This document shows positions 7,213 to 14,561 of a stretch of DNA of 64,000 bases, one piece after another (positions within the stretch are counted from its first letter, which is position 1; each line of letters starts with the position of its first letter). The DNA comes from Schumannella luteola (GTDB lineage: Bacteria; Actinomycetota; Actinomycetes; Actinomycetales; Microbacteriaceae). Position numbers and translations under genes: made by a program. The stretch is taken from positions 682,001-746,000 of the forward strand of contig NZ_JACBZY010000001.1 of assembly GCF_013408685.1 (NCBI RefSeq), written 5' to 3'. A model generated the notes under the pieces. That model ran no database searches. It was not told the DNA's origin and worked only from the letters and a program-made list of their open reading frames with translations.

Positions 7213-8867
7213 GCGCCCCGGCCTCTCGGCGAGGTGGATGCGCGCTCCCGTTCCTCCTGCAGGGCGCCGAGGCCGGGCACGTCGTCGAGGCCGGCGGCCT
7301 CGTCGTGCCGCTCGGCGGTCTCGACACCGTCTCCGCCGCGCGGCGACGCGACCGGCGCATCGTGGCCCGATCGATGCTCGGCACTCGCGTCCGCGTCCGT
7401 CGCCGACCCCGCCGACTCCCGCGCCAGCCGGCGCTCCTCGTCGATGCGCAGCGCCGCCGCCGAGAGGCGCGGCAGCACGAGGCTGAACGTGTTGCCGCCC
7501 TCGTCGACGCTGAGTTCGGCGCGTCCGCCGTGCCCGGCCGCGATGGCGCTGACGATCGCGAGCCCCAGCCCGGTGCCGTCGGCGCGCTCGGCGTCGGCAC
7601 CGCGCACGAAGCGGTCGAAGATGCGCCCGCGCAGCTCTTCGGCGATCGGCTCGCCGTGGTCGCGCACCGAGAAGCGCACCTCGTCGCCCTCGCCGACGCT
7701 GCTGAGCTCGACCGGGGCGCCGGCGGGCGAGTACTTGTCGGCGTTCTCGGCCAGCTGCAGCCAGGCCTGGATGACGCGTCCGCGATCGAGGCGCGCCTCG
7801 CCGGTCGCGCGCTGGGTCACCGACCACGGCCGGTCGGAGAGCACCGCCGCCCGCGCCAGCACGTCGTCGGTCAGCAGCGTCAGGTCGACGACGCCGAAGT
7901 CGGGCACTGCGGTGCGCACCTCGGTCAGGTCGGCGAGGTCGTTGAGCAGCAGCACCATCCGGTCGATCTCCTCGATGCCGATGCGCCGCGCCTCGGTCAC
8001 CTCGCGCTCGTCGGCGGCGTCGAGCAGCTCGAGCTCGCCGCGCACGATCGAGAGCGGCGTCTTCAGCTCGTGCCGCACATCCTCAAGCAGCTGACGCTGC
8101 TGGTCGACGCCGGTCTGGATGCGGTCGAGCATCGAGTTGACGGTCACGGTCATCGCCGACACGTCGTCGCGCCCGGCGACGGGGATGCGCTCGTCGAGCG
8201 CGTCGGTCGAGATGCGGGCGGCGGTGCTGTTGAGTCGGCGCAGCGGCTTGAGCAGGCGACCGGCGATGAGCCAGCCGATGACGCCGATAACGACCCACGA
8301 CAGGGCGGCGATGCCGGCGTAGACGCGGAAGGTCGCGTCGAGCGAGGCGAGCTGCGCGTTCGTGTCGATCGCGACGACGTAGATGCCGGTGTCGGAGCTC
8401 GAGCCGATCGTGATGGGCGCCGCGAGGTAGCGGAACACGGTGCCGTCGTCGTCGCGGAAGGTGTTCAGCCGCGGCTCGCCCGTCGCTGCCGTGCGCACCA
8501 CGGAGGTCGTGAAGCCGGGCACCTTCTCGAGCTGCACGGCGTCGCCGGTGCCGGGCGAGTACTTCGCCGTGCCGTTGAGGATGCCGAGCGTGCCTCCGGC
8601 GTCGGGCGGCACCGACACCGTCATCAGCTTCTCGAGCGCGTCGCCGACGCTGGGGAAGCTGTCTTCGGCATCCACGATCTGGCGCGCCTCGGCGAGCTGG
8701 CCCTCGAGCCGGTCGTCGACGGCCTGCAGTGTCGCGGTGCGCTGCAGCTCGTAGGAGACGATGCCCGCGACGCCCAGCCCGAAGGCCGCGGTCACGAGGA
8801 TGCTCACGACGATGCGCGAGCGCACCGACCAGGTCGCTCGACGGATCCGTTCCCCCAGGTTCGGCAT
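7209..8867 (-). CDS. Sensor histidine kinase
   Basis: 552 residues from ATG 8867 (a GTG one codon upstream is equally possible). TM1 is at about 18-40, an extracytoplasmic sensor region lies at about 41-183 with no recognised ligand fold, TM2 is at about 184-204 and HAMP at about 205-255. The HisKA phospho-acceptor is H266 in RHELKTPLS. HATPase_c has the N-box QAWLQLAENADKYS and G2-box GTGLGLAIVSA. After the kinase core an unusual 90-residue tail of charged, disordered sequence (about 460-552) runs into the regulator gene. GATACT 7 nt upstream of the start suggests a leaderless transcript. Confidence 0.93.
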   Translation of the reverse strand: MPNLGERIRRATWSVRSRIVVSILVTAAFGLGVAGIVSYELQRTATLQAVDDRLEGQLAEARQIVDAEDSFPSVGDALEKLMTVSVPPDAGGTLGILNGTAKYSPGTGDAVQLEKVPGFTTSVVRTAATGEPRLNTFRDDDGTVFRYLAAPITIGSSSDTGIYVVAIDTNAQLASLDATFRVYAGIAALSWVVIGVIGWLIAGRLLKPLRRLNSTAARISTDALDERIPVAGRDDVSAMTVTVNSMLDRIQTGVDQQRQLLEDVRHELKTPLSIVRGELELLDAADEREVTEARRIGIEEIDRMVLLLNDLADLTEVRTAVPDFGVVDLTLLTDDVLARAAVLSDRPWSVTQRATGEARLDRGRVIQAWLQLAENADKYSPAGAPVELSSVGEGDEVRFSVRDHGEPIAEELRGRIFDRFVRGADAERADGTGLGLAIVSAIAAGHGGRAELSVDEGGNTFSLVLPRLSAAALRIDEERRLARESAGSATDADASAEHRSGHDAPVASPRGGDGVETAERHDEAAGLDDVPGLGALQEERERASTSPRGRGA

Positions 8868-9018
8868 CACGTCAGTATCGAATCAGCGCCGGGCCGCTTC
8901 GCCGTGGATTAAACATCTGTCACGCAGTTTCAGCGGGGATCCAGGTTTCCCGGGTCGCCGTCGCCTCGCACACGTCGCCGTGTGACACCACCCCTGGCGT
9001 GTCGGCGCGCCGTGTTCC

Positions 9019-9024
9019 TACCCT
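9019..9024 (+). promoter_or_regulatory. -10 element of a leaderless promoter
   Basis: TACCCT is followed by 6 nt and then the GTG start of the 136-residue gene, with no Shine-Dalgarno sequence. It fits the leaderless layout seen repeatedly in this window. Confidence 0.45.
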
Positions 9025-9030
9025 GGTGCC

Positions 9031-9441
9031 GTGCTCATCGAGGCCGCGGCATGGCGCCGCCGCACCCGACTGCCCGACGACCTGCGCGACGAGCTGCTCG
9101 CGCTCGACCCGTGGCTCTTCGAGGAGAAGGTGCGCGGGTCGATCCACGAGGTCGGCGGACGCGGGCCCGGCTACCGCTCCACGGTCGACGCCGAGTGGAT
9201 GCCGCTGACGGTCGTCGCGAGCGGCGCCCGCCTCGTCGTCTGGGGCAAGGGCACGAAGTGGATCGACCTGCCGCCGGCGCACCCGTGGATGCGTGAGGTC
9301 ACGCTCGAGGGCCCCGACCGCATCTTGCTCGTCTCGGAGCTCGCCGATTCGCATCCGGGCCTCTCGGGTCGGCTCGAGGTGCGCTTCCGCACCTCCCGGG
9401 CGCGCGAGCTCGCCGCCTGGCTCGAGGCCCCGCCCGCCTGA
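9031..9441 (+). CDS. Conserved-looking hypothetical protein (136 aa)
   Basis: It begins with GTG 6 nt after a TACCCT -10 box. The protein is soluble with no signal peptide. It has a mixed charged composition and alternating hydrophobic strands (VVASGARLVVWGKG, TKWIDLPP, EVTLEGPDRILLVSEL, GRLEVRFRTSRARELAAWLE), suggesting a small alpha/beta fold with a C-terminal helix. I do not recognise a family. It stands alone between the divergent kinase gene and the convergent TetR gene, whose stop lies 18 nt away. Confidence 0.65.
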   Translation: MLIEAAAWRRRTRLPDDLRDELLALDPWLFEEKVRGSIHEVGGRGPGYRSTVDAEWMPLTVVASGARLVVWGKGTKWIDLPPAHPWMREVTLEGPDRILLVSELADSHPGLSGRLEVRFRTSRARELAAWLEAPPA

Positions 9442-9458
9442 CACCGGCCTGACGGCTG

Positions 9459-10121
9459 TCAGCCGCGGGGCGCCGAGTGCGGGGAGTCGGGCGCTTCCTC
9501 GCCGCCGAAGACGACGGGGATCAGCGCGAGCAGCTCGTCGAGACGACCCGGCGCGACGAGACCGGGCAGCACGATGCGCCACAGCTCTTCGAGGCGGTCG
9601 ACGAGATCGACCCAGTCGGCGGTGACGCGCGACGCGATCTGGATGCCGGTGAACGACGAGCGCAGCACACGGCCGACCGCGGCCGCGTCGAGGTCGGGGG
9701 CCAGCTCACCGAGCTCGATCGCCCGGGCGACGAGGGCCGCGGTCGCCTCCGCCCACGCCTCGTAGGGGTGCTTCGCCAGGTCGGGGAACTGCTCGACCGA
9801 CTCGGTCGAGAGCCGCAGCCCGGCCTGCACGACCTGATCGCCCTGGATCTGCCGCGCCAGATCGCGGCTGACCTGGATGATCGCGTGCATGCCGTCGACC
9901 CCGGCCGGCAGCGCGATCGACCGCGAGTGCTGCTCGCGGATGAGCTCGGCGGCGAGCTCGTGCTTCGACGCGAAGTGGAAGTAGAGCGAGCCCTGGGTCA
10001 CGCCGGCGCGGGCGATCACGTCGGCGAGCGTCGCGCTGGCGAAGCTGCGTGCGGCGAACACCTCGGCGGCGGCGTCGATGATCGACTCGCGGGTCGCGAT
10101 CGCGCGGGCTTGCTTCGGCAC
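9459..10121 (-). CDS. TetR-family regulator, ScbR/ArpA-like gamma-butyrolactone receptor type
   Basis: 220 residues from the GTG at 10121, chosen because CATACT (-10) lies 6 nt upstream and the protein then starts MPKQARAIATRESIIDAAAE, as in the ScbR/ArpA family. The HTH lies at about 25-50 (SFASATLADVIARAGVTQGS, then LYFHFASKHELA). The C-terminal ligand domain retains family features (GLRLSTESVEQF, SFTGIQIASRV, WRIVLPGL). Members bind gamma-butyrolactone-like autoregulators and repress secondary-metabolism or signalling genes. No butyrolactone synthase (AfsA) gene is present in this window, so the signal could be made elsewhere or be exogenous. Confidence 0.85.
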   Translation of the reverse strand: MPKQARAIATRESIIDAAAEVFAARSFASATLADVIARAGVTQGSLYFHFASKHELAAELIREQHSRSIALPAGVDGMHAIIQVSRDLARQIQGDQVVQAGLRLSTESVEQFPDLAKHPYEAWAEATAALVARAIELGELAPDLDAAAVGRVLRSSFTGIQIASRVTADWVDLVDRLEELWRIVLPGLVAPGRLDELLALIPVVFGGEEAPDSPHSAPRG

Positions 10122-10127
10122 GGCGTC

Positions 10128-10133
10128 AGTATG
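10128..10133 (-). promoter_or_regulatory. -10 element of the TetR gene (leaderless)
   Basis: On the minus strand CATACT is followed by 6 nt and GTG. It supports the GTG at 10121 over an upstream in-frame start at 10160. Confidence 0.5.
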
Positions 10134-10256
10134 CCGGTGCTCGCTATGGATGCCGCACACCGCTTGGCGCGCCTGCGCGAGCCGGCCGGGTCGGGGTCGG
10201 GGTCGGCTGAGCCGGGATCGGTCGAGCCGGAGTCGGGCGTGCCGGAGTCGCGCGGA

Positions 10257-10421
10257 TCATCGCGACTCGACGGGGGCGACGGAGACGGACGGCCTGGGCG
10301 AGTGCTGCGACGCCGCCTCGTCGGGGTGCGCCGACAGGAATCCCGCCGCCACGCCGACCACGACGGCGGCGACGATGTAGATCCCGCAGAGGATCAGCGC
10401 GCGGCGTCGGGAGTGGGGCAC
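10257..10421 (-). CDS. Small single-pass membrane protein (54 aa)
   Basis: A GTG at 10421 opens 54 codons ending at TGA 10257. The protein starts MPHSRRRALILCG, has one hydrophobic segment (about 8-30, ILCGIYIVAAVVVGVAAGF) after three Arg, and ends in a polar Ser/Pro/His tail. The positive-inside rule predicts a cytoplasmic N-terminus. TAGCAT at 10432-10427 ends 5 nt before the GTG, matching the leaderless promoter pattern. No homologue was recognised. It is too short for routine gene calling but has a coherent topology and promoter. Confidence 0.6.
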   Translation of the reverse strand: MPHSRRRALILCGIYIVAAVVVGVAAGFLSAHPDEAASQHSPRPSVSVAPVESR

Positions 10422-10426
10422 GCGTC

Positions 10427-10432
10427 ATGCTA
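10427..10432 (-). promoter_or_regulatory. -10 element of the 54-aa membrane protein gene
   Basis: Minus-strand TAGCAT with 5 nt to the GTG start. It lies in a relatively AT-rich patch within otherwise GC-rich DNA. Confidence 0.5.
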
Positions 10433-10537
10433 AACCGACTGCGTTCCCTGTTTTGCCGAGATCGCGCAGACCTCACCCCCGGTCTCGCCCCTCACGTTCC
10501 CCGTGCAGGCGATATGCGCCCCGATCGGGGGTCGCGA

Positions 10538-11335
10538 TCAACCGTGGTCGCGGCGATCGACCTCGGAGAACGACTCCGGATGGTTGTCGAGCCAGCCCCA
10601 CCGGCTCGTCGGCCAGCTGAGCACGAAGGCGCGGCCGACCACATCCGAGTACGGCACGAAGCCGCCGCCGGGCTCGTCGACATGCGCCCGCGAGTCGCGC
10701 GAGTTACCGCGGTTGTCGCCCATGACCCAGAGCGAGTCCTTCGGCACGACGACATCGAAGGGCGTGCCCGAGTCGGCGCCGAGCTGCTTGTTCACGAAGG
10801 CGTCGTCGATCGGCTGGCCGTTGATCTCGATCTGCCCGGCGCCGGTGCAGCAGGTCACGTGATCGCCGGGCAGCCCGATCACGCGCTTGATGAGGTGGTC
10901 GTCGCTGTCGGGCGCGGTCAGCCCGACGACCGAGAGGGTCCAGTCGAGCCAGGTCGGATCCGGTCGCGGCGTCGCCGAAGTGTCGGAGCCGTCGCCGAGC
11001 CAGCCGCCCGGGTCGCGGAACACCACGACGTCGCCGCGCTGCAGCGGGAAGACCTTCGGCTGCAGCTCGTTCACGATCACCCGGTCGTCGCGCACGAGCG
11101 TCGGGTTCATCGAGTCGGAGGGGATGAAGAACGAGCGGAACAGGAAGGCCTTGATCAGCGCCGAGATCACCACCGCGGCGACGATGATCACGACGAGATC
11201 ACGCAGGAACGTCGTCCACGTGGCGGGCCGGCGCTCGCGTCGCAGACGGCCGCGGAGTCCGCGCGCGGGCATCGCGGTATCGCCGCCGACCGCGCTGCTC
11301 GCCGCCGCCGGTCCTGTCGTCGCCGCGTCGCTCAT
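10538..11335 (-). CDS. lepB: Type I signal peptidase
   Basis: 265 residues, ATG start. A cytoplasmic basic segment (24-44) precedes a single TM (about 45-65). The catalytic Ser-Lys dyad is S75 in FIPSDSMNPTL and K150 in LIKRVIGLPGDHV. The conserved later box is LWVMGDNRGNSRDSR. It cleaves Sec and Tat signal peptides on the outer face of the membrane. An insertion of about 30 residues (GWLGDGSDTS to VVGLTAPD) sits between the two catalytic boxes, and an uncommon CC pair (HVTCCTG) follows the second; both occur in actinobacterial paralogues. Stand-alone gene. Confidence 0.95.
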   Translation of the reverse strand: MSDAATTGPAAASSAVGGDTAMPARGLRGRLRRERRPATWTTFLRDLVVIIVAAVVISALIKAFLFRSFFIPSDSMNPTLVRDDRVIVNELQPKVFPLQRGDVVVFRDPGGWLGDGSDTSATPRPDPTWLDWTLSVVGLTAPDSDDHLIKRVIGLPGDHVTCCTGAGQIEINGQPIDDAFVNKQLGADSGTPFDVVVPKDSLWVMGDNRGNSRDSRAHVDEPGGGFVPYSDVVGRAFVLSWPTSRWGWLDNHPESFSEVDRRDHG

Positions 11336-11430
11336 CCCGCACGCCCCTCGCCGCCCGTTCGCAAACTGAGGAACAGTAGCATCCGCCGATGACGTCGGCG
11401 AGGGCGACGTAGCGAGCGGATGCGGCGAGC

Positions 11431-12453
11431 TCAGGCCGGCGCGAAGGTGACCGTGCCGTCGGCCGCGATGACGATGTTCACGTTCTCCGACCGGCCGTCG
11501 GCCGCCGTCGCCGTGCAGGCGATGGTCGACGAGGGCTTCCAGTCGGCGTCAGGCGTCATGCAGGTGAGCGTCCAGGTCGAGCCGACCTGCTTGTCGAGCT
11601 CCTGCTCGGCCTGGTGCCGGATCGACGCGGCCTGGATGCGCGCGCCCTCGCGTTCGAGCGCGCTGCCGCCGAAGACCGCCGCGGCGCCGGCGCCGACCGC
11701 CAGCACGAAGCAGATCACGAAGGTCAGCTCCATCGGCCACATCTTCCGGCCGCGACGGCGCACCTCCTTGCCGCGAGCCCCGAGGTAGAGCCACGGCGTG
11801 AGCACGATCGCGAGCGCGGGGTTCGGCGGCTCGTAGCCGCGCTTCTTGAGCTGGTGCGCATCCACCGCCGCGAGCGCGACCATCGGGATCGCGGAGATCA
11901 GACCCCAGGCCCAGCGCGGCACCTGGTCGATCGGCAGCTCGGGGTTGCTGACCACGAGCAGGAACACGGCGACGAAGATCGACCCGCCCGCCCACAGCGG
12001 GGCGGTCGCCATGAGCCAGCCGGGCACCGTGTTCGCCGAGCCGACGGTCACGACCTCGGGAACGTAGCTGCTCATCGCCGAGTAGCCGTCGGCGAGGCTG
12101 CGCTGCGCCGGGTCGCGCGACCACGCGGCCGGGCTCGACGGCAGGTCGGGATGCGGATGCGCGGCGGGCGCGGGCGCGTTCGTCGCATAGGGCGAGACGG
12201 GCGCCGCGGGGTGCGCGGGCGTCGGCGCGTACGCGGAGCTCGCGGCGGGCACAGCGGGTGCGACGGATGCCGCAGTCGCGGAGACGGCGGTCGCCGCCAT
12301 TGCGGGCGCAGGCGTCGTCGCCGATGCGGGCACGGCACCCGGCAGCGGACGCGTCGTCTCGCTCCAGCCGGCGCCGTTCCACCAGCGAGCCTGCGTGGCG
12401 TTCTTCGGGTCCGCGTACCACCCGGGCGCGGGCCGCGTCGCCGTGTCGCTCAC
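11431..12453 (-). CDS. DUF2510 membrane protein with C-terminal extracellular domain
   Basis: 340 residues from the GTG at 12453, which has GAGAGG about 7 nt upstream; upstream in-frame sequence is Arg-rich non-coding-like. The N-terminal DUF2510 motif is APGWYADPKN-ARWWNGAGW (about 8-30). A Pro/Ala linker runs to about 135. Three hydrophobic segments follow (WLMATAPLWAGG onward, WGLISAIPMVALAAV, LTFVICFVLAVGAGA), then a Cys-containing C-terminal domain of about 75 residues (WTLTCMTPD, STIACTAT) resembling DUF4333-type extracellular domains. DUF2510 proteins are actinobacterial membrane proteins of unknown role, possibly binding other envelope factors. Single gene. Confidence 0.8.
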   Translation of the reverse strand: MSDTATRPAPGWYADPKNATQARWWNGAGWSETTRPLPGAVPASATTPAPAMAATAVSATAASVAPAVPAASSAYAPTPAHPAAPVSPYATNAPAPAAHPHPDLPSSPAAWSRDPAQRSLADGYSAMSSYVPEVVTVGSANTVPGWLMATAPLWAGGSIFVAVFLLVVSNPELPIDQVPRWAWGLISAIPMVALAAVDAHQLKKRGYEPPNPALAIVLTPWLYLGARGKEVRRRGRKMWPMELTFVICFVLAVGAGAAAVFGGSALEREGARIQAASIRHQAEQELDKQVGSTWTLTCMTPDADWKPSSTIACTATAADGRSENVNIVIAADGTVTFAPA

Positions 12454-12662
12454 AGATCCCTCTCGCGCGCGATCCCCCGATCGCGCAGTGCCGACCCAGA
12501 CTAGAAATGCTCGACAGCTGTCGCACGCCCCCGTTCGGGGCGACGCCGGCACCACGGTGCGACCCGCGCGACGCAGACCGGCACCTCCGGCCGATTGACC
12601 CTGCCCCGGGGTCGCGAGGTGGACTGGATGCAGGCCCACCGCCTTCGACGACGGGAGACTCC

Positions 12663-13463
12663 GTGACCACCGCATCCACCCCCGACGCCCGCACCACCGA
12701 GCCGAACGACACCGCGGGCTCCGGCTCCCGCCCGGATTCGGGCGCGGCCGACCGCACCGCCCGCGACGCTCTGCGCGACGCTCTCGTGCGCACGGCCGCG
12801 CAGGGCCGCGTGCTCATCGAGCTCACCCTCGACACGAGCGGAACCAACGCCGCGCTGCAGCGCACTCGCGGCCGCGGCCCCGTGCTGGCCCTCGCCCGCA
12901 CCCTCTTCCGCGCCGCGCCCGACGTGCTGACCACGCGCGGCCTGATCGACTTCACCACCGGTCACGCCGCCGGCGCCCGCCCGGCCATCGCGTGGCTCGA
13001 GCACGACGGCCGCGTCTGGCACGGGATGCCCGGCCGCGAGCTCGCACGCCTCGATCCGACGCCCGCCACCCCGCGCATCGCTCCGCTCACCCTGCTCGCG
13101 CTCCTCGCCCAAGCTCAGCAGGTGTCACGGCTCGAGCCCGATGCGGATGCGGACGCGAATGCGCGCACTGCCGCTGCTGAGACCGCCACAGACGCCACCA
13201 TCCCGCGGCAGCGCGAGCGATTCGCGATCACCACCCTGCTCAGCGCCGATGCCGACTCCCCCGCCCTCGACGCCGAGGTCACGACCGCCGACGGGATGCT
13301 GCACACGGTCCGCGCGCGCTGCGGCCGCGACCTCGTGACACTGGTGCTTTTCGCCCACCCCTCCGACCCGGCCGGCGCCGACGCCCTCGACTGGACCCGC
13401 CTCCCGGACCCCGACGACCCCGCCTGGTCGCGCGTGCTCGCCGAGTTTCCCGCCGCCGACTGA
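12663..13463 (+). CDS. Hypothetical soluble protein (266 aa)
   Basis: GTG start with GGGAG about 6 nt upstream. There is no signal peptide or TM. The first 35 residues are disordered. Then comes a basic/helical region (RTARDALRDALVRTAAQG), a strand-rich part containing FTTGHAAGARPAIAWLEHDG, an acidic D/A-repeat hinge (EPDADADANARTAA) and a final alpha/beta region ending DPAWSRVLAEFPAAD. I do not recognise a family. It is the last GC-typical gene before the accessory island that begins at about 13.5 kb. Confidence 0.65.
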   Translation: MTTASTPDARTTEPNDTAGSGSRPDSGAADRTARDALRDALVRTAAQGRVLIELTLDTSGTNAALQRTRGRGPVLALARTLFRAAPDVLTTRGLIDFTTGHAAGARPAIAWLEHDGRVWHGMPGRELARLDPTPATPRIAPLTLLALLAQAQQVSRLEPDADADANARTAAAETATDATIPRQRERFAITTLLSADADSPALDAEVTTADGMLHTVRARCGRDLVTLVLFAHPSDPAGADALDWTRLPDPDDPAWSRVLAEFPAAD

Positions 13464-13573
13464 CCCGATCGAGAAGCAGGTCGGGCGACTCCACGGCCGC
13501 GACGCTGAGATCTGAGCCGGCGCACAATGCGCCTCGAACCGGCACTGGACCACATCTAGTGGTCATCCCGCGG

Positions 13574-13611
13574 TTGAGTCGACGATGTTGTGGAATCTCT
13601 AAATACGAGAT
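13574..13611 (+). promoter_or_regulatory. Promoter and inverted repeat upstream of the wHTH gene
   Basis: TTGAGT (13574-13579), 17-nt spacer and TCTAAA (13597-13602) form a weak sigma-70-type promoter. An inverted repeat ATCTC-N7-GAGAT (13595-13611) overlaps the -10 and is a candidate operator for the wHTH protein encoded just downstream. Two direct TTTCGAG copies follow at about 13617-13630. Confidence 0.4.
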
Positions 13612-13650
13612 ACGGTTTTCGAGTTTCGAGTTTGAACTGGTGGTAGCGTC

Positions 13651-13938
13651 GTGGGTAGTGCGCAGTGGTCGAAGACCCTGTTCAACAACCGCTACCTCCT
13701 GCAAGTCGCGTTCGCGATTGCAGATAGCGAGGGCGCGGTGGAGTCTTCGGCCCTCCAAGCGGAGCTTGGTCTGAGCCAGCCCGCAGTTCAACGGGCGTTG
13801 CGGGTCCTAGAGGAGGTCGAGTTGATCACACGTCAGCCACGGGCTTCTCGCACCGAGCATCTGCCATACCGCCGCGTGGAGCATCCCTTCTGGGAGACCG
13901 CGAAGGCGCTCGTGGTGGCCGCGGAGGCTCGACCTTGA
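13651..13938 (+). CDS. Winged-helix DNA-binding protein (95 aa)
   Basis: GTG start; the upstream DNA is distinctly AT-rich for this genome. The 95 residues are a single winged-helix: LQVAFAIADSEGAVESSALQ, then AELGLSQPAVQRALRVLEEV as the helix-turn-helix, then a basic wing (TRQPRASRTEHLPYRRV). It resembles MarR/ArsR-type small regulators. The stop overlaps the next gene's TTG by 4 nt, so the two are translationally coupled. It likely controls its own operon or the convergent one; this is inferred from position. Confidence 0.7.
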   Translation: MGSAQWSKTLFNNRYLLQVAFAIADSEGAVESSALQAELGLSQPAVQRALRVLEEVELITRQPRASRTEHLPYRRVEHPFWETAKALVVAAEARP

Positions 13939-14561
13939 GCCCGTCCCTCGAGCCGATCGACGTCACGGTCGGCCGCGGGATTCGCGATCGTCGAGTCGTG
14001 TATCGGCACACAGGCGTCTTCGATGGAACCGAACTGACGGTGCTCTATCTCGTGGACGACGACGAGCACCAACGCCGTAAAGCTCTTGGGGTCGAAGCAG
14101 TCACAGACGAACGCATTCTTGCCGCGCTCATGGAGCTGCCGACCGATGATCTAGGACTGCTTCCAGAGCGTTTTCGTCTCATTTTCCAATCGCCGACGGC
14201 TTGCAACGCTTCGGTCGTCATCGACGATCCGGACGGTGCTCGATGGGGGAGGCGACTAATCCAGGCACCCGTAGAAGTGCTCGAGATTCAGGCGCGCGCT
14301 CGTACGTGGGCTCGGGGTTCAGCCATCGCGCACCGGTGGGTCGGCTACGGCCCGCGCATCGTGTGGATCGACAAGGTGCCACGCGACGAGGCTTTTCTGC
14401 TGACCGAAGCCGCCCACTACGGCATCGGCTTGGTCCACGGCGACGAAGGTCGCCGACTCATCGCGCCGTCGTGCTACGAGCCCGAGCGATGGACATCTGC
14501 TCGATGGCGTTTCGCCGAGTTGGTCTACGACCAGTTCCTCGACGCCATCTCGATCGCCTAG
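13935..14561 (+). CDS. Hypothetical protein coupled to a wHTH regulator (208 aa)
   Basis: It starts at TTG 13935, overlapping the regulator's stop (TTGA). Soluble, no signal, no TM. Recognisable pieces are a strand-rich N-terminus (IDVTVGRGIRDRRVVYRHTG), VLYLVDDDEHQRRKALGVEA, a central SVVIDDPDGARWGRRLIQAP, and a C-terminal PRIVWIDKVPRDEAFLLTEA with a Cys (APSCYEPERW) near the end. I do not recognise the family. The layout (regulator plus partner in a two-gene unit in an island with ImmA and Abi genes) is compatible with a toxin-antitoxin or defence role, but nothing in the protein proves it. Its TAG stop shares the CTAG with the convergent gene. Confidence 0.6.
   Translation: MSPSLEPIDVTVGRGIRDRRVVYRHTGVFDGTELTVLYLVDDDEHQRRKALGVEAVTDERILAALMELPTDDLGLLPERFRLIFQSPTACNASVVIDDPDGARWGRRLIQAPVEVLEIQARARTWARGSAIAHRWVGYGPRIVWIDKVPRDEAFLLTEAAHYGIGLVHGDEGRRLIAPSCYEPERWTSARWRFAELVYDQFLDAISIA

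Noticed and set aside
13548-13564. GACCAC-N5-GTGGTC inverted repeat before the wHTH gene
   Set aside because: A 6-bp inverted repeat is expected by chance in this much sequence; it is not positioned at the predicted promoter.
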